A stretch of 64,000 nt of DNA from Flavobacterium tibetense (GCF_003293845.1 NZ_QLST01000001.1:124001-188000); one strand, 5' to 3'; shown: positions 42,382 to 52,497, counted from the stretch's first letter. Translations and numbers: made by a program. Notes: a model not told the origin generated them from the letters alone.

Positions 42382-43539
42382 ATGGTATTTTTAAGAAAAT
42401 CTCTTCCTGTAATTCTTGCTTGCGCTTTAGCGTTCGCACCTTTATTTAGTTTTGCCAATTCAGAAACTGACAGCTTGCAAATGGCTACAACAGTAGCTCA
42501 GGAAAGCGAAGTTGATGCACATCATGCACAAGAACCACAAAGCAAGAAAGAAAAAATTAATGCTTACATTGAACATCACTTACAAGATTCTCATGACTTT
42601 ACTTTTTTCTCAGATGAGGAAACAGGAAAGCATTATGGTTTTTCTTTGCCAGTAATTATATATGATAATGGTTTAAAAGTTTTCTCTTCTTCAAAATTTC
42701 ATCATGGTGAAACCATTGCAGAGGTTGATGGAAATTATTACAAATTATATCACGGTAAGATTTATAAAACAGATGCTTTAGGAACAATCGAATACGATGA
42801 AGCGCATCACCCAACAAATGCAAAACCTTTAGACTTTTCTATTACTAAAAATGTAGTAGGTTTATTGATTGCGTGTGTTTTGTTGTTTGTAATGTTTGTT
42901 GGTTACGCTAGAAAATTCAAAAAAGGTGGCGCTAATACAATTCCAACAGGATTTAGTAGAGTTTTAGAACCATTAGTATTATATGTTCGTGATGAAATTG
43001 CTCGTCCAAATATTGGTGAGAAAAAATACAAAAAATTCATGCCTTATTTGTTAACGGTGTTTTTCTTAATTTGGTTGTTAAACTTATTAGGCTTAACTCC
43101 AATGGGAATCAACGTAACAGGTAATATTGCGGTTACTATGTGTTTGGCATTGTTTACTTTCTTTGTAACACAATTCAGTGGTAATAAAGATTATTGGAAG
43201 CATATTTTTTGGATGCCAGGAGTTCCTGTTCCAATGAAAATTGTTTTAATGCCAATTGAGATTTTAGGAATGTTTACAAAACCATTCTCGTTGATGATTC
43301 GTTTGTTTGCTAATATTACAGCAGGTCACGCGGTGGTTATGGGATTAATTGCTATTGTGTTTTTGTTTCAACAGCAACTATCAGTAGGTGGAAGTATCGG
43401 TATTTCATTTGTACTAACTTTGTTTATCTCTGTAATTGAGTTGTTAGTAGCATTTTTACAGGCATTTATTTTCACTATGTTGTCGTCGTTATTTATCGGA
43501 ATGGCTGTGGAAGAGCATCATCACGATGATCACCATTAA
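42382..43539 (+). CDS. atpB: ATP synthase F0 subunit a
   Basis: A 385-residue proton-channel subunit. It has an N-terminal signal-like segment (MVFLRKSLPVILACALAFAP) and a long acidic/His-rich periplasmic extension up to about residue 150, as in other Bacteroidota. The conserved Arg is in SLMIRLFANITAGHAVV. The C-terminus is His-rich (EEHHHDDHH). The frame is open to a TTG at 42337, but that overlaps the -7 box, so the ATG at 42382 is used. Confidence 0.95.
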   Translation: MVFLRKSLPVILACALAFAPLFSFANSETDSLQMATTVAQESEVDAHHAQEPQSKKEKINAYIEHHLQDSHDFTFFSDEETGKHYGFSLPVIIYDNGLKVFSSSKFHHGETIAEVDGNYYKLYHGKIYKTDALGTIEYDEAHHPTNAKPLDFSITKNVVGLLIACVLLFVMFVGYARKFKKGGANTIPTGFSRVLEPLVLYVRDEIARPNIGEKKYKKFMPYLLTVFFLIWLLNLLGLTPMGINVTGNIAVTMCLALFTFFVTQFSGNKDYWKHIFWMPGVPVPMKIVLMPIEILGMFTKPFSLMIRLFANITAGHAVVMGLIAIVFLFQQQLSVGGSIGISFVLTLFISVIELLVAFLQAFIFTMLSSLFIGMAVEEHHHDDHH

Positions 43540-43580
43540 TAAAAAGAATAAATTTTGTTTAATTATATAAATCAATTATC

Positions 43581-43775
43581 ATGACAATTCCAAATTTAGT
43601 AGGAGCAGGTTTAATCGTAATCGGAGGTGGATTAGGTTTAGGTAAAATCGGTGGTTCAGCAATGGACGCTATTGCTCGTCAGCCAGAAGCTGCGGGTAAA
43701 ATCCAAACTGCGATGATTATCATCGGAGCTCTTTTAGAAGGTTTAGCATTTGGTGCTTTAATCTTAGGAGCATAA
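43581..43775 (+). CDS. atpE: ATP synthase F0 subunit c
   Basis: A 64-residue hairpin of two helices that forms the rotor ring. GGGLGLGKIGGSAMDAIARQ leads to the polar loop RQPE, and the ion-binding Glu is in IIGALLEGLAFGALI. The residues around it do not show the Gln/Ser set of Na+ types, so proton coupling is likely. A strong hairpin lies 10 nt downstream. Confidence 0.95.
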   Translation: MTIPNLVGAGLIVIGGGLGLGKIGGSAMDAIARQPEAAGKIQTAMIIIGALLEGLAFGALILGA

Positions 43776-43784
43776 TTAAATTAC

Positions 43785-43817
43785 ACATACGTTGCAACGG
43801 TTGGTTGTAACGTATGT
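43785..43817. promoter_or_regulatory. Stable hairpin between atpE and atpF
   Basis: A 14-bp stem (ACATACGTTGCAAC / GTTGTAACGTATGT, one G-U pair) with a 5-nt loop and no T run. It is a likely RNA stability or processing element that could raise c-subunit expression over downstream genes. Confidence 0.65.
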
Positions 43818-43864
43818 TAATTAAACAATTTTTAGTTAAAAAGATTCAAGAATAAATTTAAGAT

Positions 43865-44365
43865 ATGGATAAGTTAATTAATGATTTTTCGTTTGGTTTG
43901 TTCTTTTGGCAAGCAATCATTCTTATTGTTTTAATTGTTTTGTTGGCAAAGTTTGCTTGGAAACCAATTATGGCTGCTTTAGAAGCTCGTGAATCGGGTA
44001 TTGCAGATGCATTAGTTTCTGCTGAAATTGCTAGAAAAGAGTTATTAAACTTAAAAGCAGACAATCAAAAATTATTGGATGAAGCTCGTGTAGAAAGAGA
44101 TGCAATGATTAAAGAAGCGCGTGAAATCAAAGAAAAAATGATTGCCGATGCTAAATCTGAAGCGCAAGTTCAAGGTGAAAAAATGATTGCACAAGCGAAA
44201 GCTACTATTGAAAGTGAGAAAAACGCAGCTATGGTAGAATTAAAATCTCATGTTTCTACATTGTCAATTGATATTGCTGAAAAGATTTTAAAAAGCGAAT
44301 TAGCAGACAAAGAGGCGCAATCGAAATTGGTTGCTACAATGTTGAATGACGCTAAATTAAACTAA
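43865..44365 (+). CDS. atpF: ATP synthase F0 subunit b
   Basis: A 166-residue peripheral-stalk subunit. One N-terminal helix (FSFGLFFWQAIILIVLIVLL) is followed by a long charged coiled coil that contacts the delta subunit. Its stop is 2 nt from the atpH start. Length and layout are typical. Confidence 0.95.
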   Translation: MDKLINDFSFGLFFWQAIILIVLIVLLAKFAWKPIMAALEARESGIADALVSAEIARKELLNLKADNQKLLDEARVERDAMIKEAREIKEKMIADAKSEAQVQGEKMIAQAKATIESEKNAAMVELKSHVSTLSIDIAEKILKSELADKEAQSKLVATMLNDAKLN

Positions 44366-44367
44366 TC

Positions 44368-44901
44368 ATGACAGGAACTAGAGCAGCTATACGATATGCT
44401 AAAGCTATTCTTGACATTGCGCAAGAAAACAATAACGCAGCTAGTGTTAACACTGATATGCTTTTAATAGCATCATCGGTTAAAGACAATAAAGAATTGA
44501 AAGATTTTTTAACTAGTCCAGTTATTAAAGGAGCTGCAAAACTTGCAGCAACTTTAGAAGTTTTTGCTACGTCACAAAATGAAACAAAGCGTTTATTTCA
44601 ATTGCTTCAAGAAAACAGAAGATTTGAAATTTTAGAAGCAATAGCTACACAATATAATGGCTTATTTAATGAGTTAAATAATGTGGAAACAGCGGTAGTT
44701 ACTACGGCAGTTCCTATGACTCAAGAATTAGAAAAGCAAGTATTAGCAAAAGTGGCTACTTTTTCTAGCAAAACTATAACTCTTGAAAACATTGTAGATC
44801 CAGCTATTATTGGTGGATTTATTTTAAGAATCGGAGACAAACAATACAATGCATCTGTAACAAACAGATTGCAACAATTAAAAAGAGAATTTAGTAATTA
44901 A
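44368..44901 (+). CDS. atpH: ATP synthase F1 subunit delta
   Basis: A 177-residue OSCP/delta subunit that links the b stalk to the alpha-beta head. RAAIRYAKAILDIAQEN at the N-terminus and the C-terminal VDPAIIGGFILRIGDKQYNA segment are diagnostic. It follows atpF by 2 nt and is followed by atpA after a 38-nt gap. Confidence 0.95.
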   Translation: MTGTRAAIRYAKAILDIAQENNNAASVNTDMLLIASSVKDNKELKDFLTSPVIKGAAKLAATLEVFATSQNETKRLFQLLQENRRFEILEAIATQYNGLFNELNNVETAVVTTAVPMTQELEKQVLAKVATFSSKTITLENIVDPAIIGGFILRIGDKQYNASVTNRLQQLKREFSN

Positions 44902-44939
44902 TCATAATAAATCCTGTGGGATTAAAATTATAAATTAAA

Positions 44940-46514
44940 ATGGCTGAAATTAAACCTGCTGAAATATCAGCAATATTAAAAAAGCAATTATCAGATTTTC
45001 AATCTGGTGCTACTTTAGAAGAAGTTGGAACAGTACTTCAAGTTGGTGACGGAATCGCACGTGTTCACGGATTATCTAATGCACAATATGGTGAATTAGT
45101 ACAATTCGATAACGGATTAGAAGCAATCGTTCTTAACTTGGAAGAAGATAACGTTGGGGTTGTATTATTAGGACCATCAACTGGAATCAGAGAAGGTTCA
45201 AATGTAAAAAGAACACAACGTATCGCTTCGTTAAAAGTAGGTGAGCAAATCGTAGGTCGTGTTGTTGATACTTTAGGAAACCCTATCGATGGTAAAGGAC
45301 CTATTGGTGGTGAATTATACGAGATGCCATTGGAAAGAAAAGCGCCTGGAGTTATCTTCCGTCAGCCAGTAAACGAGCCATTACAAACCGGTATTAAGGC
45401 AGTTGATGCTATGATTCCAGTTGGTAGAGGACAACGTGAGTTGGTTATTGGTGACCGTCAAACAGGTAAAACTACCGTTTGTATTGATACCATCTTAAAT
45501 CAAAAAGAATTTTACGATGCTGGTAAACCAGTATTCTGTATATATGTTGCAGTTGGACAAAAAGCGTCTACTGTAGCTGCTATTGCTAAAACATTAGAAG
45601 AAAAAGGCGCTATGGCTTACACGGTTATTGTTGCTGCAAATGCTTCTGATCCTGCTGCAATGCAAGTTTATGCTCCATTTGCTGGCGCATCTATTGGAGA
45701 ATATTTCCGTGATACAGGTCGTCCTGCATTAATCATTTATGATGATTTATCGAAACAAGCGGTTGCTTATCGTGAAGTATCGTTATTGTTAAGAAGACCA
45801 CCAGGACGTGAAGCTTATCCTGGAGACGTATTCTACTTACACTCAAGATTATTAGAAAGAGCAGCTAAAGTTATTGCTGATGATGATATCGCTAAAGATA
45901 TGAACGATTTACCAGATTCATTACGTCCAATCGTAAAAGGTGGTGGTTCATTAACTGCTTTACCAATTATCGAAACGCAAGCGGGTGACGTTTCTGCTTA
46001 TATCCCAACAAACGTAATTTCGATTACTGACGGACAAATCTTCTTAGATGGTGATTTATTCAACTCTGGAGTTCGTCCTGCTATCAACGTAGGTATTTCA
46101 GTATCTCGTGTTGGAGGTAACGCGCAAATTAAATCAATGAAAAAAGTAGCGGGTACATTAAAATTAGACCAAGCACAATACCGCGAATTAGAAGCGTTTG
46201 CTAAATTTGGTTCTGATTTAGATGCCGTTACACTTAACGTAATTGAAAAAGGAAAACGTAACGTGGAAATCTTAAAACAAGCGGTTAACGACCCATATAC
46301 TGTAGAAGACCAAGTTGCAATTATCTACGCAGGTTCTAAAAACTTGTTGAGAAAAGTTCCTGTTGAGAAAGTAAAAGAATTCGAAAAAGATTTCTTGGCT
46401 TACTTAAATGCAAAACATAGAGACACTTTAGATGCTTTAAAATCTGGTAAATTTGATGATTCAATTACTGAAGTTTTAGAAAAAGCAGCAAAAGAAGTTT
46501 CTGCAAAATATTAA
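44940..46514 (+). CDS. atpA: ATP synthase F1 subunit alpha
   Basis: A 524-residue F1 subunit with the non-catalytic nucleotide site. The P-loop is [14 protein letters not shown], and the signature [17 protein letters not shown] is present. It is followed by a 76-nt inverted-repeat spacer before atpG. Confidence 0.98.
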   Translation: MAEIKPAEISAILKKQLSDFQSGATLEEVGTVLQVGDGIARVHGLSNAQYGELVQFDNGLEAIVLNLEEDNVGVVLLGPSTGIREGSNVKRTQRIASLKVGEQIVGRVVDTLGNPIDGKGPIGGELYEMPLERKAPGVIFRQPVNEPLQTGIKAVDAMIPVGRGQRELVIGDRQTGKTTVCIDTILNQKEFYDAGKPVFCIYVAVGQKASTVAAIAKTLEEKGAMAYTVIVAANASDPAAMQVYAPFAGASIGEYFRDTGRPALIIYDDLSKQAVAYREVSLLLRRPPGREAYPGDVFYLHSRLLERAAKVIADDDIAKDMNDLPDSLRPIVKGGGSLTALPIIETQAGDVSAYIPTNVISITDGQIFLDGDLFNSGVRPAINVGISVSRVGGNAQIKSMKKVAGTLKLDQAQYRELEAFAKFGSDLDAVTLNVIEKGKRNVEILKQAVNDPYTVEDQVAIIYAGSKNLLRKVPVEKVKEFEKDFLAYLNAKHRDTLDALKSGKFDDSITEVLEKAAKEVSAKY

Positions 46515-46518
46515 TTAA

Positions 46519-46585
46519 ATAGTATTAAGTATTAAGTATGAAGAATTAAGATGTCTTTGTACTTAATACTTGAATCTTAATACTG
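46519..46585. repeat. AGTATTAAG inverted repeat between atpA and atpG
   Basis: Repeated AGTATTAAGTATTAAGTA on the left is mirrored by TACTTAATAC and CTTAATACT on the right. It can fold into a long imperfect hairpin inside the operon. Confidence 0.65.
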
Positions 46586-46590
46586 CAATA

Positions 46591-47451
46591 ATGGCAAACT
46601 TAAAGGAAATTAGAAATAGGATTAGTTCCGTGCAGTCGACGATGCAAATTACATCGGCGATGAAAATGGTATCTGCTGCTAAATTGAAAAAAGCACAAGA
46701 TGCAATTACTGCTATGCGACCTTATTCTGAGAAATTAACAGAGTTAATTCAAGGTTTGAGCGCTTCTTTAGAAGGTGATTTTGCTGCAAAATATACAGAA
46801 CAAAGAGAAGTTAAAAAAGTATTAATCGTGGCCATTGCTTCTAACAGAGGTTTGTGTGGTGCGTTTAATACCAATATCATCAAGCAAGTTAAAAACTTAA
46901 CTGAAAATGTTTACGCTGGTAAAACCGTTGGGGTTTTTGCAATTGGTAAAAAAGCAAATGACATTTTATTGAAAACCAATGATGTTATTGCCAATCGTAG
47001 CGATATTTATGAAGACTTAACTTTCGATAATGTAGCTAAAATTGCAGAAGCTTTAACTCGTTTGTTTGTTGATGGTGAGTACGATAGAATTGAAATTGTA
47101 TACAACCAATTCAAAAATGCGGCAACTCAAATTATTCAAACAGAACAATTTTTACCTTTAGCGCCAATTGAAGCTTCAGAAGGTGTAGCATCTGATTACA
47201 TTTTTGAACCTTCAAAAGAAGAAATTGTGTTAACATTGATTCCAAAATCATTAAAAACACAATTATACAAAGCCGTTCGCGACTCATTTGCTTCAGAACA
47301 CGGAGCACGTATGACAGCTATGCACAAAGCAACAGATAACGCAACAGAATTGAGAAATCAATTGAAATTAACGTATAACAAAGCACGTCAAGCAGCAATT
47401 ACTGGAGAAATCTTAGAAATTGTTGGTGGAGCAGAAGCTTTGAATGGGTAA
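46591..47451 (+). CDS. atpG: ATP synthase F1 subunit gamma
   Basis: A 286-residue rotor shaft. The N-terminus ANLKEIRNRISSVQSTMQIT followed by SAMKMVSAAKLKK and the C-terminal NKARQAAITGEILEIVGGAE are the family signatures. The frame is open to a TTG at 46570, but the ATG at 46591 gives the conserved start. No beta or epsilon subunit genes follow, so atpD and atpC must lie elsewhere in the genome. Confidence 0.97.
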   Translation: MANLKEIRNRISSVQSTMQITSAMKMVSAAKLKKAQDAITAMRPYSEKLTELIQGLSASLEGDFAAKYTEQREVKKVLIVAIASNRGLCGAFNTNIIKQVKNLTENVYAGKTVGVFAIGKKANDILLKTNDVIANRSDIYEDLTFDNVAKIAEALTRLFVDGEYDRIEIVYNQFKNAATQIIQTEQFLPLAPIEASEGVASDYIFEPSKEEIVLTLIPKSLKTQLYKAVRDSFASEHGARMTAMHKATDNATELRNQLKLTYNKARQAAITGEILEIVGGAEALNG

Positions 47452-47473
47452 TTTCTATAACAATATCTTAACT

Positions 47474-47504
47474 AAATGTCACGTTTTGCGTGACATTTTT
47501 TTTT
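47474..47504 (+). terminator. Rho-independent terminator of the atp operon
   Basis: A perfect 10-bp stem (AAATGTCACG / CGTGACATTT) with loop TTTTG at 47484-47488, followed by a run of nine T residues. Confidence 0.88.
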
Positions 47505-47514
47505 GGTACATTTG
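47486..47514 (+). promoter_or_regulatory. Promoter of the S9 peptidase, nested in the atpG terminator
   Basis: TTG (47486-47488) in the terminator loop, an 18-nt spacer and TACATTTG (47507-47514) fit the Bacteroidota consensus. The ATG at 47537 follows 22 nt later. Confidence 0.65.
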
Positions 47515-47536
47515 CTTTTATTCAATTCCAAAAAAC

Positions 47537-49879
47537 ATGCGATTACTATTCTGTCTTTTTGTTTCGTTTATTTCCTTTTCAGCAACTGCGCAACAAACCT
47601 TATCACTAGAAAAAATAATGGCTGGCAATGAATTTATTGGTCAGCAACCATCAAATCAACGTTTTGCCATTGATGGCACAACCATACTTTTTGATTGGAA
47701 TCCCAATAACGAAATTGGTGCGTCAACTTATACATGGAATACCAATACCAAAGTACCAAAATTAGCGCCAAATGATTTCCTTTTTACCCAAGATTTTTAT
47801 ACCAATCAAAAGCAATTTGCAGAAGTTTATTTTTTGAAACAAGGCAATTTGTACGTTTATAATAAAGCAACCAAAAAAGAAAAACCCATTTGGAAATCCA
47901 ATGAACGCATTTCTAGAGTAGAAAGAAGTACGAATCCTAACGTGCTATTTTTGGAAATAAAAAGCAATTTGTATCAGTTGAATACCAAAGACTTCGAAAT
48001 TATCCAATTGACCAATTTCAAATCAGGAAAGGAAAGCGCAAAGAAAGAAGAAACACCGAATTTCCTAGAAAGCCAACAAAAAGAATTGTTCCTTTTCGTA
48101 AACGAACAAGAAGCGAGAACGAATTGGTACAAACAAAAATCAGAAGGCAGTCAAGAAAAGCAACCAAAAGAGATTTTCTATAACAATTCTTCATTGGAAG
48201 CTATAAAAGCAGCGCCAAATGGAAAGTTCGTAACCTTTCGTTTATCAGATTACCCTAGTCAAACGTCAACGAATGTGGAACAGTTCATCACTAAAGACGG
48301 TTTCACAGAAAGCAGAAAAGCCAGAGCAAAAGTTTCAGATAAAAACTTGAGCGAACATAAATTCGGGATTTTTAATGTAGCAAAAGATACGGTTTACTAT
48401 GATGATTTTAGTAAATTATCAGGAATTCAATCGCTTCCCAAATACTATCAAGACTACGAAAACCTGAAAGATAAAGAAGCAAAACCGCAACAAGTAATCA
48501 TGCAAAGTCCAGTTTATAGCGACGACGCTAAAAATGCCGTAATGGAACTTCGCAGCATGGACAACAAACACCGTTGGATTGTACAATTGGATTTAGAATC
48601 AGGAGAAATCACCGAATTAGATCATCAACACGACGAGGCATGGATTGGCGGACCTGGAATTCCAAGTTACGGTTTTGGAAATGGAACATTGGGTTTCATC
48701 AATTCGAACACCATTTATTTTCAATCAGAAGTTACTGGATTTTCGCATTTGTATACTTTGGACTTAAATTCGAAGAAGAAAACCGCACTAACTTCAGGAA
48801 ATTGGGAAGTAAGAAATACCCAACTTTCAAACGATAAAAAGTCGTTTTATTTAACCACAACTACAACGCATCCTGGAAACAGAAGTTTTTATAAATTGGA
48901 TATCGCTTCCAAAAAAATGACTGGAATTTTTACCAATGACGGCGCTTACGAAGTAGAAATTGCACCTGATGAAAAATCGTTTTTAGTGCGTTATTCGTTC
49001 AAAAATAAACCTTGGGAATTGTTTTCTGCCGAAAATAAACCCAATGCCAAGTTGCAACAAATTACATTTTCTACTACCAAAGAGTTCCAGCAATACCAGT
49101 GGCAAACACCAGAAGTAGTAACGTTCACCGCTCAAGATGGAAAAACGATTTACGCTCGATTGTACGAACCCAAAAAAGGAAACAAGAACAAAGCCGCTGT
49201 CATTTTTGTTCATGGCGCGGGTTATTTGCAAAACGCTCACAATTACTGGAGCACGTATCACAGAGAGTTCATGTTTCATCATTTGTTGACCGATTTGGGC
49301 TACACAGTCTTAGATATCGATTACCGTGCAAGTGATGGTTATGGTCGTGATTTTAGAACCGGAATCTATCGTCACATGGGCGGATTAGATTTACAGGATC
49401 ATTTGGACGGAAAAAAATATTTGGTTGAAAAACTAGGAATTGACACCAATAGAGTAGGGATTTACGGCGGTTCTTATGGCGGATTCATCACTTTAATGGC
49501 TTTACTTACAAAACCTGGCGAATTCAAATCGGGAGCGGCTTTGCGAGCAGTTACAGATTGGGCGCATTACAATCAAGGTTATACTTCCAATATTCTAAAT
49601 TTCCCTGAAACTGATCCATTGGCTTACCAAAAAAGTTCGCCTATTTATTTCGCAAATAACCTACAAGATAGACTATTGATGCTTCATGGAATGGTCGATG
49701 ATAACGTACAATTTCAAGATATCGTTCGCTTGTCGCAGCGTTTTATTGAATTGGGTAAGAAAAATTGGGATTTAGCCGTTTATCCAGTGGAAGCGCACGG
49801 CTTTCAAAAAACCTATTCTTGGGTAGATGAATACCAAAGAATTTTAGATTTGTTCAACGAAACTTTACTAGAAAAATAA
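47537..49879 (+). CDS. S9 family peptidase (DPP-IV / prolyl oligopeptidase type)
   Basis: A 780-residue exported serine peptidase with a signal peptide (MRLLFCLFVSFISFSATAQ). The N-terminal two-thirds is a beta-propeller (for example DEKSFLVRYSFKNKPWELFS). The alpha/beta-hydrolase domain from about residue 530 has nucleophile Ser in IYGGSYGGFITLMAL, Asp in MLHGMVDDNVQF and His in PVEAHGFQK. It likely cleaves dipeptides after proline or alanine in the periplasm. An earlier in-frame ATG at 47444 lies in atpG and before the terminator, so 47537 is used. Confidence 0.93.
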   Translation: MRLLFCLFVSFISFSATAQQTLSLEKIMAGNEFIGQQPSNQRFAIDGTTILFDWNPNNEIGASTYTWNTNTKVPKLAPNDFLFTQDFYTNQKQFAEVYFLKQGNLYVYNKATKKEKPIWKSNERISRVERSTNPNVLFLEIKSNLYQLNTKDFEIIQLTNFKSGKESAKKEETPNFLESQQKELFLFVNEQEARTNWYKQKSEGSQEKQPKEIFYNNSSLEAIKAAPNGKFVTFRLSDYPSQTSTNVEQFITKDGFTESRKARAKVSDKNLSEHKFGIFNVAKDTVYYDDFSKLSGIQSLPKYYQDYENLKDKEAKPQQVIMQSPVYSDDAKNAVMELRSMDNKHRWIVQLDLESGEITELDHQHDEAWIGGPGIPSYGFGNGTLGFINSNTIYFQSEVTGFSHLYTLDLNSKKKTALTSGNWEVRNTQLSNDKKSFYLTTTTTHPGNRSFYKLDIASKKMTGIFTNDGAYEVEIAPDEKSFLVRYSFKNKPWELFSAENKPNAKLQQITFSTTKEFQQYQWQTPEVVTFTAQDGKTIYARLYEPKKGNKNKAAVIFVHGAGYLQNAHNYWSTYHREFMFHHLLTDLGYTVLDIDYRASDGYGRDFRTGIYRHMGGLDLQDHLDGKKYLVEKLGIDTNRVGIYGGSYGGFITLMALLTKPGEFKSGAALRAVTDWAHYNQGYTSNILNFPETDPLAYQKSSPIYFANNLQDRLLMLHGMVDDNVQFQDIVRLSQRFIELGKKNWDLAVYPVEAHGFQKTYSWVDEYQRILDLFNETLLEK

Positions 49880-49880
49880 G

Positions 49881-50309
49881 ATGTACCAAATTACAGAACT
49901 TACTACCAAAGAACAGATGTTGGAACAATTGCCCATTATCCAACAATTGTATCCCGAATTTACTTTGGAAATATACGAATCGTTACTTTTAAGCATGATT
50001 CCACACAATTATAAACAATTAATCGTAACTTTAGAGGGAAAAACTATTGGACTTTCCGGGTTTTGGATTGGCGTAAAGTTGTGGTGTGGCAGATATTTGG
50101 AACTCGATAATGTAATAGTGCATCCTGATTTCCGTTCGAAAGGCATTGGAAGTTTATTAACCAATACACTCAACGATATTGCTATTGCAAACGATTGCAA
50201 CATGATGGCTTTAGATGCTTACACGACCAACTTTGGTGCACAAAAATTCTATTTCAATCATGGTTTTGTACCAAAAGGGTTTCATTTTGTCAAATATTTA
50301 AAGCCCTAA
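49881..50309 (+). CDS. GNAT family acetyltransferase
   Basis: A 142-residue GNAT protein. The acetyl-CoA loop VHPDFRSKGIGSLLTNTL is clear, and ALDAYTTNFGAQKFYFNHGF gives the typical last strands. It begins 1 nt after the S9 peptidase stop, so it is likely co-transcribed. Its end overlaps that of the convergent second peptidase by 4 nt. Substrate unknown. Confidence 0.88.
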   Translation: MYQITELTTKEQMLEQLPIIQQLYPEFTLEIYESLLLSMIPHNYKQLIVTLEGKTIGLSGFWIGVKLWCGRYLELDNVIVHPDFRSKGIGSLLTNTLNDIAIANDCNMMALDAYTTNFGAQKFYFNHGFVPKGFHFVKYLKP

Positions 50310-52384
50310 TTGTTTAAATGTTCCCATATAAAACTATAAAATTCTGCTGATTCACTAACTTGGTTTTTATAGTTTGAAATATTTCCATAATGTCCTGCTT
50401 TATCCACAACCTGAAGATAAATTGGATTTTTTTGAGACGTTCTATTTTGCAGTTTTGCAACAAATTTATAGGAATGAATAGGAGGAACTCTATCATCATT
50501 TCTGGATGTTATAACTAAAGTAGTTGGATAATTAATATCTTCTTTTATGTTGTGAAGTGGAGAGTATTTCATTATCTGTTCGAAATCTTCTTTGATATTT
50601 GGATCTCCAAATTCATCTAAATGATATTTTCCTACTGTATATTTGTCAAAATTGTACATATCAAAAACACCTACTACAGGAATGGCCACTTTAAATAAAT
50701 CAGGCCTTTGAGTAATTGCAACACCTACAACTAGTCCGCCATGGGAACTCCCTGTTATTGCAAGTTTGTTAGCAGAGGTGTATTTTTCAGAAATCAAAAA
50801 TTCCGCAGCGTCTACAAAATCATTAAATGAGTTCATTTTGTTTTTTCCACTTCCATTTTTGTGCCAATTGGTTCCTTTATCCCCGCCACCTCTTATTTCA
50901 GCATAAGCATATACGCCACCTTTTTCTAGAAAATGTAATAAACCAGTATCATAATTAGGAGAACTAATTAATCCAAAACCACCGTAAGCTTTTAATAATG
51001 TTGGGTTGTTTCCATCTAGATTTATATTTTTCTTATGAATGATTGTGATTGGAACATCTTTTCCATCCCTACTTTTGTATGTAATTGTTTTAGTTGTAAA
51101 ATAATCAAAAGGGAATAATGTTGGTTTAGGTCTGATAAAATCATTAAAGTATATTTTACTTTCCCCTGTATTTATGTTTAAACGGTAATTTAAATAAGAG
51201 ATAGTATGGGAATAGAAAGTTACAAATAATTCATCTGTTTTTTTGTTGTAGAATCGTATCGTGAAGTCCATCCCATATGGTGCTTCAAATTTTCTAATGA
51301 AATTACCTTCAAAATCATTTATGTTTATATAAAACTTACCTAGATGTTTATATTTTGTCACAATAAATTTATCTAAAAAATAAGTTTTTATTAAAAGGTG
51401 GTTGTATATTTGAGGAATTACGATGGATTTTTCGTCAGGGTTATTAATATTGAATTTACTTATAGATCCCCAAGGAAAACTTTTTGTTTGACAGTAAATA
51501 AAATCATTTCTATATTTTATAAATTCAAAAGAGTTTGGATCATCCTTTATAAAAGGAACTATGGCAAAATTATCATCTCCAGTTTTATTGATGTAATAAT
51601 AATTTTTTAAAGTTTCATTTTTATTACTTTCAATTAAAAACAACTTGTCATCTTGAGAAGTAAAAGAAAATTTGTTTTCAGAGTCCGTTGTGTCAAAAAT
51701 TAATTTATCATTTGTTTGTGAATCGTTTATTTTGTGGTAGTATAATTGAAAAGTTGAGTCCTTCTCAAAGAAAACTTTATTTGTGTTTTTTTTATAAAAG
51801 ATGCCTTCATCATATTTCCACGCAATGTTTGAAAATTTAATATCTGTCAAAACATCTGCTAAATATTCTTGTTTTGCAATATCAACAAATCGTATTTCGT
51901 GTTTGTCACTTCCGTCTTTACTTACTTCATATGCCAAAAATTTTGAATTGCGGGAAGGATAATAACCAAGTAACAAGACATCTTCACTTTTATAAACCCT
52001 ATATGGATCAACTAATTCTTTAGGAGAATCATTTAAGTTTTCTCTGAAATGTAAAACTGATGGTTTGTTTTTGTGTAATCGATATTTTGAATAATAAAAT
52101 TTTCCAATTTTTAAAGGTAAAGAATTGGTAGAGAGATAATCATAATCCTTTATTTTAAAAAGAAAATCATGTTTTTTCACAGTTTTATTAATAGCTTCTT
52201 TAGATGAATTGTTTTGATTTTCAATCCATTCTTCTGTAGAATTAGAATTAACATCTTCTAGCCAGATATATTCATCAACAAATGAATGATTAAATTTGGT
52301 AATTTCAACGGAGTTGTTTTTTTTGGTTTGTGAAAACAGAATTGATGTAGATAAAATAACAACTAAAAAAGGGATGATTTTCAT
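50306..52384 (-). CDS. Prolyl oligopeptidase family peptidase (S9A)
   Basis: A 692-residue exported S9A peptidase. The signal peptide begins at the Met at 52384 (MKIIPFLVVILSTSILFSQ); the 16 codons upstream in frame are not needed and precede that typical start. The seven-bladed propeller is followed by the hydrolase domain with Ser in GSSHGGLVVGVA, Asp in SRNDDRVPP and His in DKAGHYGN. It differs from the DPP-IV-type gene next to it, so two S9 subtypes lie side by side. Confidence 0.9.
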   Translation of the reverse strand: MKIIPFLVVILSTSILFSQTKKNNSVEITKFNHSFVDEYIWLEDVNSNSTEEWIENQNNSSKEAINKTVKKHDFLFKIKDYDYLSTNSLPLKIGKFYYSKYRLHKNKPSVLHFRENLNDSPKELVDPYRVYKSEDVLLLGYYPSRNSKFLAYEVSKDGSDKHEIRFVDIAKQEYLADVLTDIKFSNIAWKYDEGIFYKKNTNKVFFEKDSTFQLYYHKINDSQTNDKLIFDTTDSENKFSFTSQDDKLFLIESNKNETLKNYYYINKTGDDNFAIVPFIKDDPNSFEFIKYRNDFIYCQTKSFPWGSISKFNINNPDEKSIVIPQIYNHLLIKTYFLDKFIVTKYKHLGKFYININDFEGNFIRKFEAPYGMDFTIRFYNKKTDELFVTFYSHTISYLNYRLNINTGESKIYFNDFIRPKPTLFPFDYFTTKTITYKSRDGKDVPITIIHKKNINLDGNNPTLLKAYGGFGLISSPNYDTGLLHFLEKGGVYAYAEIRGGGDKGTNWHKNGSGKNKMNSFNDFVDAAEFLISEKYTSANKLAITGSSHGGLVVGVAITQRPDLFKVAIPVVGVFDMYNFDKYTVGKYHLDEFGDPNIKEDFEQIMKYSPLHNIKEDINYPTTLVITSRNDDRVPPIHSYKFVAKLQNRTSQKNPIYLQVVDKAGHYGNISNYKNQVSESAEFYSFIWEHLNN

Positions 52385-52497
52385 TAGAGAACTTAAGAAT
52401 GTTAAAAGCGTAAAATTATTAAAAATGGTCATATATTTGTTGTAATTTGAGGATTATTTATTAAAATGAATTTCATCAAATATCTAAAAGAATAACT

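Noticed and set aside
47444..47536. Upstream ATG for the S9 peptidase
   Set aside because: It lies inside atpG and reads through the terminator and the promoter; the Met at 47537 begins a normal signal peptide.
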